From the NCBI GenBank assembly GCA_028023455.1, contig JAQFVV010000012.1:3314023-3378022 (forward strand): 64,000 nucleotides of DNA, read 5' to 3'. Both the position numbers and the translations under genes were made by a program. The notes under the pieces are model-generated. The model was not told the origin of the DNA. It saw only the letters and a list, made by a program, of their open reading frames with translations, and did no database searches. This DNA is from Epiperipatus broadwayi (taxonomy: Eukaryota; Onychophora; Udeonychophora; Euonychophora; Peripatidae). Numbering within the stretch: the stretch's first letter is position 1; each line of letters starts with the position of its first letter. Of the stretch, positions 12,140 through 23,890 are shown one piece after another.

Positions 12140-12735
12140 CTATGACACCATTTTGAATTTAAAAAAAACATTACAACAGATATAATTCGTAACATATCTT
12201 CAGTTTGAATGCAGTAAATATAAAAATATATACATTGTTAGAAAATGTAAATATAAAGTAATGTATAAAAGCTGAAAAATTAATCATTATGTTTAAAAAA
12301 TCTACAAAAAAAAAGATTTTTAATACTTTTAAAAATGCCTATTTTTACATAGGTTCACAAATTCTATAAATTTTGAAATGTAAATCATAAAATGACATTT
12401 TTATAGACAATTTCATCATATTTGTCATGTGAAAGTCTGTGCTCATACCCTGTCTATTAAAATTTAAAAGAAATTAATATATAATATGACTTATCTGAGA
12501 TAATTCCTCAATATTAAAACTGCAAATAAGTACTTGCTGATGGCTTCCATTTTTACTAGCTAAGCCCGATTTTAGCCTTACATCCAGGTATTTGCCTGAA
12601 ATGTATTTTTTTCTAATGGGAAAATAAAATAAAATAAATATTATATTTCAGATGTAATGCATTGTATATCAGATATTATATAAAGAGAACTTTAGTACTG
12701 TAATTTATCAAAAAATAAAATTAATTTTGAAAAAA
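12140..12735 (+). repeat. Dispersed repeat Rep-2, copy 1
   Basis: Collinear with 61770-62330. Shared blocks include TATACATT(G/A)TTAGAA, GGTTCACAAATTCTA, ACTTTAGTA and TGACTT(A/G)TCT(G/T)ACCTGAGATAATT-like sequence. A fragment of an FB1 end, GTGAAAGTCTGTGCTCATAC at about 12430-12450, interrupts this copy and is absent from the same place in the other. The repeat class is unknown and there are no open frames. Confidence 0.7.
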
Positions 12736-13350
12736 ATGGGGGGAAAAATATAAAGGAGTAAAGATAAAAACTGACAGAATAAAAGACTAAAAAGTTTTTT
12801 TCAGAGAGCATTATATCACATGTCTACACTTGATAAATAAACAGGATTTTTTTTTCAATTTACTGCAAAATAAAATATTAATGAAAAGTTGCAATACCGG
12901 TGCTGTGCTTCTTTTTATCTATCTTATATTTCATTTGCTGATTTGAAAATTCCTAATATCTTATTGTGTATATGACATTATTTTAAAAAAAATTATGATT
13001 CTTTGTTATAATAAATGTGATTATATGCATAACTTGCATAAGCACAATATGCAAAAAATTCTAATATCTGTAAAACAAAGTAGAAAAGATATTTATTCAT
13101 TGCAGAAATGAAATATAATTGCTTATGTGTAGATGACAAAGTTATATGATTCAGATGCATATGAAATACTGCTTGCAGCAATAGATATGACAACGAAATA
13201 AATTTGTTTTTTTATTATAATCATTACTTAGAAAAAATATTATAATATTTTTATGCATAAGTATAAAATAATGAGATTGAAAAACATATAAAGATAAAAT
13301 TGCTTATAGAGTATGAAGAAAATCTAAGGAGGTACATATATATATATGTA
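12736..13350. other. AT-rich spacer
   Basis: No gene recognised. It ends in a short (TA)n tract at 13337-13346 that immediately precedes the repeat array. Confidence 0.4.
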
Positions 13351-15290
13351 AGATGGTCCTACCAAGACTGCAATCAGGAGTTTGTTTATAAACGTCAGAG
13401 TAGTTATATTCACTATCTCTAACTATAATTCCACTTTGATCATGATTTCGCTATTTGCATCGTCAGGAAAGACAGGAAAAAGAAACTAGATCTGAATACA
13501 AACTCTGAGGATGAAACAATTTCTATTCAGTTGAGGTGAATTTTTAGACAAATGTCTTCAAACTCAGCATAGCAAACCAGATAGCTACATGGGTCTGATC
13601 TCAGTTCAGCATCACCACATAGTAGAAGCCTCTGCAATCTATATCATTGCAAGAAAGACCTCAAAGGTACATTTATGATAAACAAAAATGAAGTTAAAAA
13701 ACTTGCTAACGCTTTATTTATGTCCACAGATGGCTCCTACCAAGACTGCAATCAAGGTATGTTTGTTTACATAAACGTCAGAGTAGTTAGTATTCACTAT
13801 CTCTAACTATAATTCCACTTTCAGATCATGATTTCAAGCTATTTGCTATCATCAGTGAAAGACAGGAATAAAGAAACTAGATCTGAATACAAACTCTGAG
13901 CGTTTATGAAACAATTTCTATTCAGCTTGCAAGCGTGAATTTTTTAGACACGTAATGTCTTCAAACTCAGCATAGCAAACCAGATAACTACATGGGTCTG
14001 ATCCTCTGCAATCTATATCATTGCAAGAAAGACCTCAAAGGTACATTTATGATAAACAAAAATGCAAGTTAAAAAACTTGCTAACGCTTGTATTTATGTC
14101 CACAGATGGCGTCCTACCAAGACTGCCAATCAAGCGTATGTTTTGTTTACATAAACGTCAGAGTAGTTAGTATTCACTATCTCTAACTATAATTCCACTT
14201 TCAGATCATGATTTCAAGCTATTTGTATGTCAGTGAAAGAAGGAATAAAGAAACTAGATCTGAATAAAACTCTGAGCGTTTAGAAACAATTTCATTCAGC
14301 TTGAAGGTGAATTTTTAGACACGTAATTCTTCAAATAATAGAAAGATAGTACATGGGTCTGATCTCAGTTAGCATCAACATAGTAGAAGCTCTGCAATCA
14401 TATCATTGAAGAAAGACCTCAAAGGTAATTTATGATAAAAAAAATGAAGTTAAAAAACTTGTAACGTTGTTTTATGTACAGATGGGTAAAGATGAATCAC
14501 ATATGTTTTGTTTAATAAACGTCAGAGTAGTTAGTATCACTATCTCTAATATAATTCCATTTCAGATCATGATTTCATACGTTGATTGGAGTCTTGGTAG
14601 GACGCATCTGTGGACATAAATAAAGCTAGCAAGTTTTTTAACTTGATTTTTGTTTATCATAAATTACCTTTGAGGTCTTTTTGAATGATATAGATTGAGA
14701 GGTTTACTATGTGGTGATGCTGAACTGAGATCAGACCCATGTAGTATCTGGTTTGCTATGCTGAGTTTGAAGATTGTGTCTAAATAGTTGAAGCTGAATA
14801 GAAATTGTTTCATAATAGAGTTTGTATTCAGATCTAGTTTCTTTATTTGTTTTCATGAATAGAAATAGTGAATCATGATCTGAAAGTGGAATTATAGTAG
14901 AGATATGAATATAACTATCTGATTTATTAAACAAACATATGATTGGCATTTGGAGGAATCTGTGGATAAAAGGAGTTTTTAACTTGATTTTGTTTTTCAT
15001 AAATGTATTGAGGTTTTTGAATGATATAGATTGAGAGTTCTACTATGTGGTGATGCTGAACTGAGATCAGACATGTAGTATCTGGTTTGTATGTGAGTTT
15101 GAAGAATTAATTTAAAAATTATAGTGAATAGAAATTGTTTATAAACGTAGAGTTTGTTAGATTGTTTTTTATTTGTTTATGAGATAGAATGGAAATCATG
15201 ATTGAAGGGAATTATAGAGAGATAGTGATTATAGAGTTTATGTAAACAAAATTGATTGGAGTTGGATTGTGTATAAGATTTTTTTTTATA
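13351..15290. repeat. Direct and inverted array of a ~376-bp repeat with progressive cytosine loss
   Basis: Three direct units begin with AGATGG at 13351, 13729 and 14104, and a partial fourth unit spans 14480-14575. Two inverted units follow (about 14583-14955 and 14940-15285). The unit contains CTAACTATAATTCCACTTTC, AGAAACTAGATCTGAATAC and GCAAACCAGATA. The copies differ mainly by single-base deletions, and on the + strand the missing base is mostly C in both orientations. By 15121-15290 only about three C remain, against dozens of G. The second unit also lacks about 30 bp around CAGTTCAGCATCACC. Each side is flanked by a short TA tract. No open frames survive. A related fragment lies at 54478-54592. 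Confidence 0.85.
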
Positions 15291-16039
15291 TATATATATG
15301 AACATAAACTGTTTTCTAGAGCAATAAATAAACCATTATTATACAGCATTATAAATTATTTATATCAAAAAATATAAAAACATATATACTTATAGCTTTT
15401 TATATTTACAGTTGATAAGATTCTGAACCCAAGGAGTTACATGTAGATATATCAAAGCACAAAAACATCTTGCTATTCAACAATACCGAAAAAAATCAAT
15501 ATGTTACAGCATTATAAATTATTTATATAAAAAATATGAAAAACATTATATAATTACAGTTGCTAGAATGTATTACCTTTAACATTTCCTTAAAATTTTA
15601 AGAATGTTTTTGTTTGTAAGCCCTCAAACTTACATATATAGCACTGAATTTATAACTGTTCTCTTTGGAATAATAAATCACCACTCATTCTTTTCCACTA
15701 CATTTAAAAAATGAAAAAGAGAAAAAAGTAAAAAACTTCATTTACTAAAACTTTCATAAAAAAAAAGCAAATTTTGTCATACAGAAAAAAAAATTACATC
15801 TTCTGAAATCTTACTCAGAAATGAAAAGAATGATGTATTTACCATGTACAAACCTTTACCAATCATGCACTGTAATAATTTAAAGCATATGATTGATCAA
15901 AATCCTAAAAAAGTTCTAAGGGAACTAAAGTTAATTAAAAGCCATATAATTATTTTAAGTGAATATATGATTAATGCCAATAATTAATTTTTGAGCTCAT
16001 GCACCCTAAATCGTCATAAATCCATGCATCTGGCACCAC
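15291..16039. other. AT-rich spacer
   Basis: No gene recognised. The phrases ACAGCATTATAAATTATTTATAT (15341 and 15508) and GAAAAACATTATA-like sequence suggest a weak local duplication. Confidence 0.4.
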
Positions 16040-16565
16040 ATTGTAATGGTAAATCATTAAATATTAGCCTAACATGATAAATAGCAAACAAGGTCAGTTG
16101 CTCACCAAATGGTGATGACACAAATCTTAGCTGAACTTTTCTAAAAATATTTAATAAAATCTAATGAATAAATCAAGTTCTACATTAATAATATTTATTA
16201 CATACTATTGTATGTGAACATTACCACTTATAAAATATTTCAGAATTTTACAGCATCTAGGACAATTTATATGCTACCAGGTACATAACTATTCATCAAA
16301 GATTTATGTGGCTAGCATAATCTTAAAACTAGTAAACATTATATCTTAATTCTCAAGGATTTAATTTTGGTTAATGATAATACTAATAACAAGACTGATA
16401 CTTTTTATTTAAATAAAGTTTTTTAAGGATATGGCTGAAAACAAGTGGGCATTTAGTGATTGCATCCAGCTCATATCTTGAAGCATATAACTGCAGTTGC
16501 TTAACAAATGTGGATGAGCTCTTTTAAAGTATTTTAATAAATAATATTCACATAACTATTTCTGC
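16040..16565 (+). repeat. Dispersed repeat Rep-1, copy 2
   Basis: The second copy of the repeat at 3853-4385, in the same orientation, sharing ACAATTTATATGCTACCAGG (16261) and AATACTAATAACAAGACTGA (16379). Small indels are common, and the reading frame present in copy 1 is broken here. Confidence 0.75.
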
Positions 16566-18289
16566 AAAAATTATGAAGAAAACTCAGAAATTGTAATTAA
16601 AATTATGTGATAATGTTCTCAATTCAAATGATGATGATATGAATATTATTATAAACACAAATTAATGAAATATTAATATTAAAACAGTCGACCTTAGTTC
16701 AAGATCGAGTTTCACTGTTCTACCACAGCCCATGTGTCATCCTGTTCCTTTTTTTTTTGTAAAATGTATATAAACTATACATATATTTCTGAGAAGCAAC
16801 GATGAGATTTATAAATATAAATCTGAAATAAAAATTTTGTTTAATTATTTTAAATATTAACTTTTATGGACGCGACTCAGATATATACATATATTACAGG
16901 AGCATACATATAATTTAAAATTCTAAATAAATTTGTGTCTTTTAAAATTGTATTTTTTTTAATACTTTGTAATTACTTTTTTGTCATAAAACTACATTAA
17001 AATTCAAGATGGAAGGTGCAGTCATTGACTGTCCAAAAATTAAAGGGATGGGATGTTAAAAGGAATTCATAAATTAAAGTTAAGGAAAGTAAAACCTAAA
17101 CCAAAGCTAATTGATTTTAATTAGCTATTAACATTTTTATCAAATCCATTTCCATCTGGAAATTGGTTTGAATTGATTTTGGACAGTTATCTCACGAATG
17201 CATCTCTACTGACAATAGAAAAAAGAGTTTTGTAAATTAAAGATCCATTAGAGTCAGGAAGTCTAATTAAAACAAACATTCTTTGAGTGGCTAAAAACTG
17301 ACCTAAATAGGGCTAAAAATATATTGTGTCAGAGTTTGGTCAATTGTTGCTAGCCAACTTCATGTCCGTTTAATTTTTGGAAGGCCTAAGCTGCCTTCCT
17401 CTCTGTCTTCAGCCTGACTCATGCCAAAATGTAGCTCCTACAGCTCAAGAGTGACCATTCCATCAAAGAATGCTGACTGTCATAGAAGATTCATCAATAC
17501 TTCATGGAATCCTGAGGTAACCAACCCATAGACAAAATTATCACATTAGCCAGCTCGAATTTGTAATTTAATTTGTAAATTAATGTTTTTTTATGTTTAA
17601 TTTTTTTAAAAACTTACTAATTGGTGAGTATGTTAATCTTTTTGTATCAATTTTCTACTATCCAAACTAATCTTTCATCCAACTCACACTTCTTATTATT
17701 TTTATAATTTAATTTTAATGATATTTTTATATTTTTCACTAAATTTTATTTGTAAATGCCAATCATACCTAGTCTTATGAACTTCTATATCCTACTGTGG
17801 AATAGAAAGGGGGTTGAGTTAATGGGTTCTTGTTATTTATTTATAAATATCTCATAAGATTTGGTTTGTACTCTAAATGAATACCTGCTTTTTTTAAATA
17901 AATGTTTTATTGTAAATTTGTATAAAATGTATAAATACTTTACAATCTGGGGTGAATATTGGTGTCCATTAATTTTATTAATTTCTTATTGATCATCATT
18001 TCCAAAAGGCTGGCAAGTTAAATATATTTTGTAATTTCCACTTTTAAGTGCATGAATTTTAGTTTTTATTTAATATGTTAAAATATTGATTCAAGAAGGG
18101 GAAGCAATGCACCTTTCATTAATTATAGTTTAACTTATGATCAATGACTTTAGCTTACATGGGTCATTATTTTAGCATATCATTACATATTTGTTAATCC
18201 ATTTAAGGCTTTACTTTAATATTTAAATTCAGTGACTTTATATTCTTATGATAGCATTGCTAGCATATGTCAAATTGGTAATAAGCCAC
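16566..18289. other. AT-rich spacer with a GC-richer patch
   Basis: Mostly low-complexity. The patch at about 17320-17530 (TTTCCTCTCTGTCTTCAG-like acceptor, then CCTGACTCATGCC..., ending GAATCCTGAG followed by GTAACC) looks like an exon by composition and borders. All three forward frames and the reverse frames I checked contain stops, so it is not called coding. It may be a non-coding exon or a repeat fragment. A short patch at 16685-16745 is also GC-richer. Confidence 0.4.
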
Positions 18290-18720
18290 ATAGGGCTTTG
18301 ATCTGATTCACCTGTACCTCACTCCAGTGAGTCATGAACTGCTTTGTTCATCATTCTTCTCCTCCAAGTATATATTTATATACTGCTTTGAATTGCCTCT
18401 ACCTCATTCCAGGGATTCAAAGCCTCTTGTCTTTAATGTACTCGTTCATGATAGAAGTCTATGTATACTTCTAGAACATGCAGGTTAGAGTAGATGAAGC
18501 TCTGTATGGATGCGCCATGGTCTGGCCCATAGAAACTTCCTACCTATCTTTTCTTTCTGTACTGCTCTAGCATAAAGCTGGCATGTACCACCTTTAAAAG
18601 AATTGGAGAAGGGCCTTGTCTTGGCCAAAGGTGTCATTTCCTCTCACTGATATTATGCTAGCACCACCATTTCTTATAGTTAGTTTTCTAGCCCGTTTTG
18701 CAAAATAAATTGTAATGATA
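18290..18720. other. GC-richer patch of unknown nature
   Basis: Composition is well above background (for example GCGCCATGGTCTGGCCCATA near 18511). There is a weak internal duplication: TACCTCACTCCAGTGAGTCA (18316) against TACCTCATTCCAGGGATTCA (18401), each beside ACTGCTTTG. No open frame or RNA fold is obvious. It may be an old dispersed repeat. Confidence 0.4.
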
Positions 18721-19015
18721 TGTGATAATAAATTGTTTTTTTTTTCTTTTTAATATTTTTTGTTGGAGTTTAAATCTAACTTTTCATGAAGCTGCCCTCC
18801 CCTTTATTGAAATAAGCCTTTCCCATAATTCTAGAGTTTCTATCATTAAATGCCGAAAATGTAAAATAAATAATGTTTTAGTATACTTACTGTAACAGGA
18901 ACTGGGTTTAAACTGTTACAAGGGAGAGAGTAAATTAGGCTATGTATGTGTGTGTTTTGTTTCATGAGTTGTATATTTGGAAAGGACCATGTAGTTTACA
19001 CATATATAGTTATGT

Positions 19016-19016
19016 A

Positions 19017-19051
<35 letters not shown>

Positions 19052-19065
19052 TAATAATAATAATA
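19016..19065. repeat. (AAT)n microsatellite
   Basis: About 16 trinucleotide units with one ACAAT interruption. The apparent poly-asparagine frame across it is an artefact. Confidence 0.95.
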
Positions 19066-19200
19066 GTGGTGATGGGTTACTAATATTAATGTACATATTT
19101 TACTTTCTTTCTCTCACTTATTTTATTCTTATTCTGTGGCATATGTGTATATTGAGAATATTGTGTTGAAGGGGTAAGAAAAATGAATAAAATCAAGAGA

Positions 19201-19293
19201 GGTATCGCAGCCACCATGCAAGCAAGAAGTTGGTTGCAGACGGTTGTGGGTTCGCGTCCCGGCCGATGCTATGACATATGAAAAAAAAAAAAA
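19201..19293 (+). mobile_element. tRNA-Gly-type SINE, 5'-truncated, with 10-bp target duplication
   Basis: The body carries CATGCAAGCAAGAAGTTGG and TGGGTTCGCGTCCCGGC, which contains a polymerase III B-box-like GGTTCGCGTCC, and ends GATGCTATGACATATG plus about 13 A. It is flanked by perfect 10-bp direct repeats AATCAAGAGA (19191-19200 and 19294-19303), the hallmark of retroposition. The same family occurs at 30320-30448 on the minus strand, where the tRNA-Gly(TCC)-like region is more complete. The A-box end is missing here. Confidence 0.85.
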
Positions 19294-19303
19294 AATCAAG
19301 AGA

Positions 19304-19732
19304 TTTTCAAATATTTTAAAATAAGAAAGGAATTTCATTTACCTTCCATGAATTAATTAGTCAAATGGTCTGTATTGTTATTGAAACGGATATAGTTAAT
19401 AGTTGGATGTTTTGTTTAAATTAATAAGATTAATATATTATCACGTTTTGAAACTTTGTGTAAATGATTTTTGTGTTTACCTAAAAGAAAAGAACAGGCA
19501 GAATGTCCATTAAAAAATTAAATTATTGAGGATCCTATTGTCTAATTATCAAGGTAAACAACAAAGCATAGTTAGAGGGAGTTTCCAAAAATACCAAAAG
19601 TTAAGAACAAGTTGCTAAGTGGTTTTTCTTTTGTTCGGGTATTGTGTTAAAAGACTTTTGTGAGAGATAAGAAAGAAAAAACTTGATCGAGAGTGAGGAC
19701 ATTGTTTTTTTTTGTTTGCAGTTTTTGCTGGC
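19304..19732. other. AT-rich spacer
   Basis: No gene recognised. Several overlapping minus-strand open frames here and in the next arm do not look coding. Confidence 0.4.
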
Positions 19733-20390
19733 TAAGGAGATTATTGCAGAGAGAAGGCAGAAGGCAATATGTGGCAAAAAGAAGACAATTATAAAAATAA
19801 TTTTTTTTGACCAGAAAAGAAAGATATAAAAAGGAAACTCCTTGAAATGCATGGGGTAAAGTTCTCATCATGCTGGGGAACTATGTTAGACTCCAGCTTC
19901 TTCTGTAACTTTGAGGCCATGCAAGTTATTAAGAGAAAAATTGCCCTAAATAGTATGTAGAAAAAAAGGCGAGAAAACACACGATGAAAGAATCCTACAC
20001 CTAACATTCATCACTCCACAGATCTGTCATGGAACGATGAACTTATTAATTAGAACACTAATTTAGATGACCAAATGGACTCCTGATTTATCCACATCAA
20101 CCCAAGGAAATGGACTGAAGGTAAAAGAATTAATAACCACAAAGTGTGCACTCAGAGACATTTACTTTATTTCAGAAGACTCTTCAAAACAATGGTAAAT
20201 CTAGTTGCTATTATTTCCAATCTTTAAGTACACAAAAATCAAATAGTTTTAATAACTTTTATATGTATTTTGTATTTCATAGAGTTTCCTTTTTATATCT
20301 TTCTTTTCTGGTCAAAAAAAAAGATTTTTATAATTCTCTTCTTTTTGCCACATATTGCCCTCTGCCTTCTATCTGCAATAATCCCCTTAT
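19733..20390. repeat. Inverted repeat with ~115-bp arms and ~425-bp spacer
   Basis: The left arm (about 19733-19850) reads GGCAATATGTGGCAAAAAGA then GACCAGAAAAGAAAGATATA. The right arm (about 20276-20390) is the inverse, TATATCTTTCTTTTCTGGTC then TCTTTTTGCCACATATTGCC. Arm identity is about 90 percent. Open frames on both strands arise from the same arm sequence and are not conserved. It is a probable non-autonomous inverted-repeat element. Confidence 0.8.
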
Positions 20391-20394
20391 CCAA

Positions 20395-20815
20395 TTCTTA
20401 ATTATGGATATGAGACTTGGACACTTATGAGAAAAAAATATAGAGACTTTAGACCATTCAACAAAGTATAAAAAAATTCATGTTGGGAATAATAATAAGA
20501 AATTGAAAATTAAACATGGATAAGAGGACAAGCAATTATTGACATCATTGAAAGAATTAAGAGATTGAAGTACAGTTGGTCTGGACTTATTACTAGAAGA
20601 GATGATAAAGATGGATAGTTGAAATCTTAAACTGGATTTGAAGAATTTTCAAAAGACTTAGAAAAAGACCACATGTAATATGGATAAATGAAATAAGAAA
20701 ATGTTCTGGTGTGACATGGAGAAGAGAGGCTAGAGATCAGACAAAATAGATGGAACTTGGATAGATCTTTAACTTGCAATGGATCAATAATTTTTGATAG
20801 TGATGATGATGATTC
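20395..20815 (+). pseudogene. RTE-type LINE relic, 3' end
   Basis: The translation has decayed but matches the C-terminal tail of the better copy at 58590-60022. LNYGYETWTL corresponds to LTYGSETWTL, then ERIKRLKYSWSGLITRRDD-like residues correspond to IEKIKRLKWSWDGHIVRRND. The nucleotide order GACATGGAGAAGAGAGGCTA (20711) and CAATGGATCAATAAT (20775) also match, and it ends in (GAT)n at 20800-20815, as RTE 3' ends often do. It is severely 5'-truncated, with several frameshifts and stops. Confidence 0.7.
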
Positions 20816-21002
20816 ACATATATATTATTATGTACACATACTAAATATAACATATATGTAAGGGATATATATTTTACTTATAACAGAAATATATGGTGAT
20901 ATATATATATATATGTCAATTATAAGTGTCAAATTAATTCAAAGTAAAATATAGTTTTACAGTTTTATTATAAAGGTAAAAATAACAAAAATATTTTTTT
21001 AT

Positions 21003-21240
21003 ATCTATTAAATGCTTTTATTTATCATGTATTAAAAACAAAAAAAAATAATTGTTTCTTCAACCACAATTGGGATTGTTAGATTTAATTTGAAATAGAA
21101 GCATGGGGGGGTCCAGAAATTAATTAATTAAATCAATCCCATGCTTTTGTTTAAAGTTAAGTCGAAAAACTCCAATTGTGGCTGAAGAAACTTTTTTTTT
21201 GTTTTTAGTACATGGTAAATAAAAACATTTAATTAAAAAA
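21003..21240. repeat. Foldback, ~230 bp
   Basis: The left arm (AAATGCTTTTATTTATCATG ... CTTCAACCACAATTGG) is the inverse of the right arm (CCAATTGTGGCTGAAG ... CATGGTAAATAAAAACATTT). The arms meet around TTAATTAATTAA at 21120-21131. It is a compact non-autonomous palindromic element. Confidence 0.85.
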
Positions 21241-22995
21241 AATTATTTATCTGTATTATTATCAATTAAACTTGATGTCATTAAATGCATTTCATCCAGA
21301 AATGAAATCACATCAGATTTAGCAACATCATTTCTATTTAAATAGACTCATAATATTTAATTGAATATTGAATTTGAACATTAATTTTAGTTGTAATTTA
21401 AGTAAAGCTTTAGTTTAAGTTGGTTTAATGTTCATTGACAAGGCAACTAATATTTAAATGACATTGCTTTAAAAAACAGTTTAAATAAGTAAATATTTAT
21501 TAATTGAACATGACTTAATTTTCTTATACATTATAATTATTCTTATTAAGTTTATCTATATCAATTTATAAAAATTAATGGACTTAGTTAATAGTCTTAA
21601 ATGTTCCAATGTTGGATGAAAAATCAAACCTCTTACATAACATCTTTCTTTCATTCAATGCTAATATTACTACCTGCTTGAAAGACTAATTGAGAGTACA
21701 TTAAACATGACAGTTGTTTCTTTTTAAACACATTTACAATGCTCAATTAAATATTAATACTTGAATATTAATTTTAGTTGCATTTTAAATAAAGCCTCTT
21801 TTGTATTAGCTTAATGTTAATGGACAAGGTTAACCTTACAAGTTCAACCCATTTTTCAATAAGTTCCCATTAAATTTTTTGAAACAAATTCTGTGATAAT
21901 GTTACAAAAACATTTTTTAATGTTTAAGAAATCATTATTTTGTCATTATCATCACTGAATAGCTTGCAAGAGATTACTTCTGAACATCAATTTGACATCA
22001 TATTTTATGTATTTCTGTGTTTTTGCTTTTATTTATTTTTCAATCTCAATTTCTCTTAATTGATTAGTTCTTATATTTTCTCCCTTTATTGTTTGATCTC
22101 TTACATATTTTTCTCAACATATTTCTCATAACTTATTTACTATATATCCAATTCATTCCCTCTTCCCTATTTTCATTTATTTCTTTCAATTCTTCAACAT
22201 TGTTTAAGGTATCCTTACAAGTCTTTTTTTTTCCTAATATATGTAGCAAAACTTTTCTATCAATTTTTTAACTTTTTCAATAAAAAAAATAGAAACAAAA
22301 ATCGATTTATTAATTGACAAGCTTTTTATTATGTAATTAAATATATGTACCTTTTTCTTTTTTTATTAACCTGTGTGTATATCTTTATTATGTGATTTTT
22401 TCCACATCCCTGAATACTGTACTTGCATAAGTACATTAGGCTTAAATTCAACAAAAGTATAGAAAGATATTTTATATTAATTATTATCATTGTTTATTAT
22501 TATATAGTGCTTATAATGTCTTTGCAAGTGATGTTTTTAAGTACTATTGATGTGTCTGTTTGTACTTTTCAACAACTTTGAGTTTTATATAGATTAGCCA
22601 TTTCACTCTGCTTTTATTGATTTTTGTTACTAATCAAGATAATTACAAGTTTCTTGTTCATGAGAGTTACACCAGCTGCCTAAGGATTTTATTACACCTT
22701 GTTTTCTTTGTATGAGATTTAAATGTATTGAAAGTGATTTAAACAACAATAATTTTATTTTAAAATTTATCGAAATTCAATTATATTATTTTTAATATAT
22801 TATATAAATAATTAAACTAATCCATAATACCTTCATGTAAATTAAATGTATATATGTAAAATTGTAGTCCATTTTTATTTATCAGTAGCACTTTTAACTA
22901 ATCCGTTAGCTGTCAGTTGATCAATCTTCCATAATACGTGTTTAGTTTTTTTTTGTTTTTTTTTTTGAACAGATATTATAATATATTTGGGTTGA
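21241..22995. other. AT-rich spacer with a direct-repeat pair
   Basis: A ~90-bp direct repeat pair lies at about 21358-21450 and 21745-21835, sharing GAATATT(G/A)A and ATTAATTTTAGTTG, then AATGTT(C/A)AT(T/G)GACAAGG. Otherwise there are low-complexity T-rich runs (22960, 22260). No gene recognised. Confidence 0.5.
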
Positions 22996-23890
22996 TTATA
23001 TAAATGAAGGAAGATATATACAAATATAAAAACTGTATTAAGAGCAAAGCTTTATTCACATTAACAATACTGTAGTGCTTATCATGATTTTGACTGATAA
23101 TCGTCATAAATGTACCAATGCTTGTAACAGAGGTGGGGGAATAAGACTCCATTTAAAGGCGAAAAAATTAGCATATTATTTCCGTAGTGCATTAAATTAA
23201 TTAGCTAAAGCCATTTTTTGTAAAGGAAATTGCAGGATTATATTTTATTGATAGCATAGTTATCCTTGAAAATGTACCAAATCTTCATTGCATTCCGAAC
23301 AAACAATGCTAAAACATGTAGGTTCAAATCGATTACCAGAATTAATGAAAGATACAATACCACCAGATCTTCATTCTCAAATTGTATATAAAATTAAGTG
23401 TCAGGATTCTCCATGCCTGTCTCTCTACTATTGGTGAATCTTGGGCTAACCTGTATACCTGATTGGCCCAGCATAAATGCCTGTATAACCATGCAAAAAC
23501 AAATTTGGATGCTAAATCCATTTTTTTATCATTTCATTAATACCAGCCATTGATTCAAATCCAAATATTTCAGAATTGTTTTCTCAGAAAGCAATGACCC
23601 AAAGCAATAGGTCAAGGAGATTTGATACATCTCCAAATATAATTATTCCGTTAATAGGAAAGATTCCTGCATTCCTCCTTTCCTTAAGCTCTAACTATTT
23701 AATACACTATGCAAACAATATGCTTTTTTTTAGCTTTTACACATAATTTTATTTCCCCATTTCTATTAAATGCATTGCTATGTTTATGATGATAGTCATT
23801 AAAAAATATGCTAAGTACTACAGTGTTGTTAACATTAACAAAGCTTTGCTCTTAGTACAGTTTTTGTATAAATTTTACTCATAAATGAAA
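22996..23890. mobile_element. Element with ~110-bp terminal inverted repeats
   Basis: The left end (about 23020-23125) contains ACTGTATTAAGAGCAAAGCT and ACAATACTGTAGTGCTTA. The right end (about 23772-23880) contains the inverses AGCTTTGCTCTTAGTACAGT and TAAGTACTACAGTGTTGTTA. The interior of about 650 bp includes a GIY-YIG nuclease relic. It may be a Penelope-like element with inverted terminal sequences, heavily deleted, or a DNA element that captured such a relic. Confidence 0.75.
23327..23540 (+). pseudogene. GIY-YIG nuclease relic of a second Penelope-like lineage
   Basis: Forward frames read LMKDTIPPDLHSQIVYKIKC, the usual lead-in of a GIY-YIG domain (xVYKxxC). After a one-base shift they read IGESWANLYT, a stop, and LAQHK, which corresponds to YIGES ... 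L.R....H of the nuclease core. The sequence then continues NHAKTNLDAKSIF. Stops and at least one frameshift show it is dead. The lead-in differs from the relics at 3087 and 24519, so it probably derives from a different Penelope-like family. The match is by motif only. Confidence 0.5.

Noticed and set aside
13351-15290. CRISPR-like regularly repeated array
   Set aside because: Units are ~376 bp, adjacent without spacers and partly inverted, in a eukaryotic context. No CRISPR array occurs in the window.
17320-17530. Exon-like GC-richer patch with acceptor- and donor-like ends
   Set aside because: All frames examined contain stops, so a coding exon is not supported; a non-coding exon cannot be excluded.
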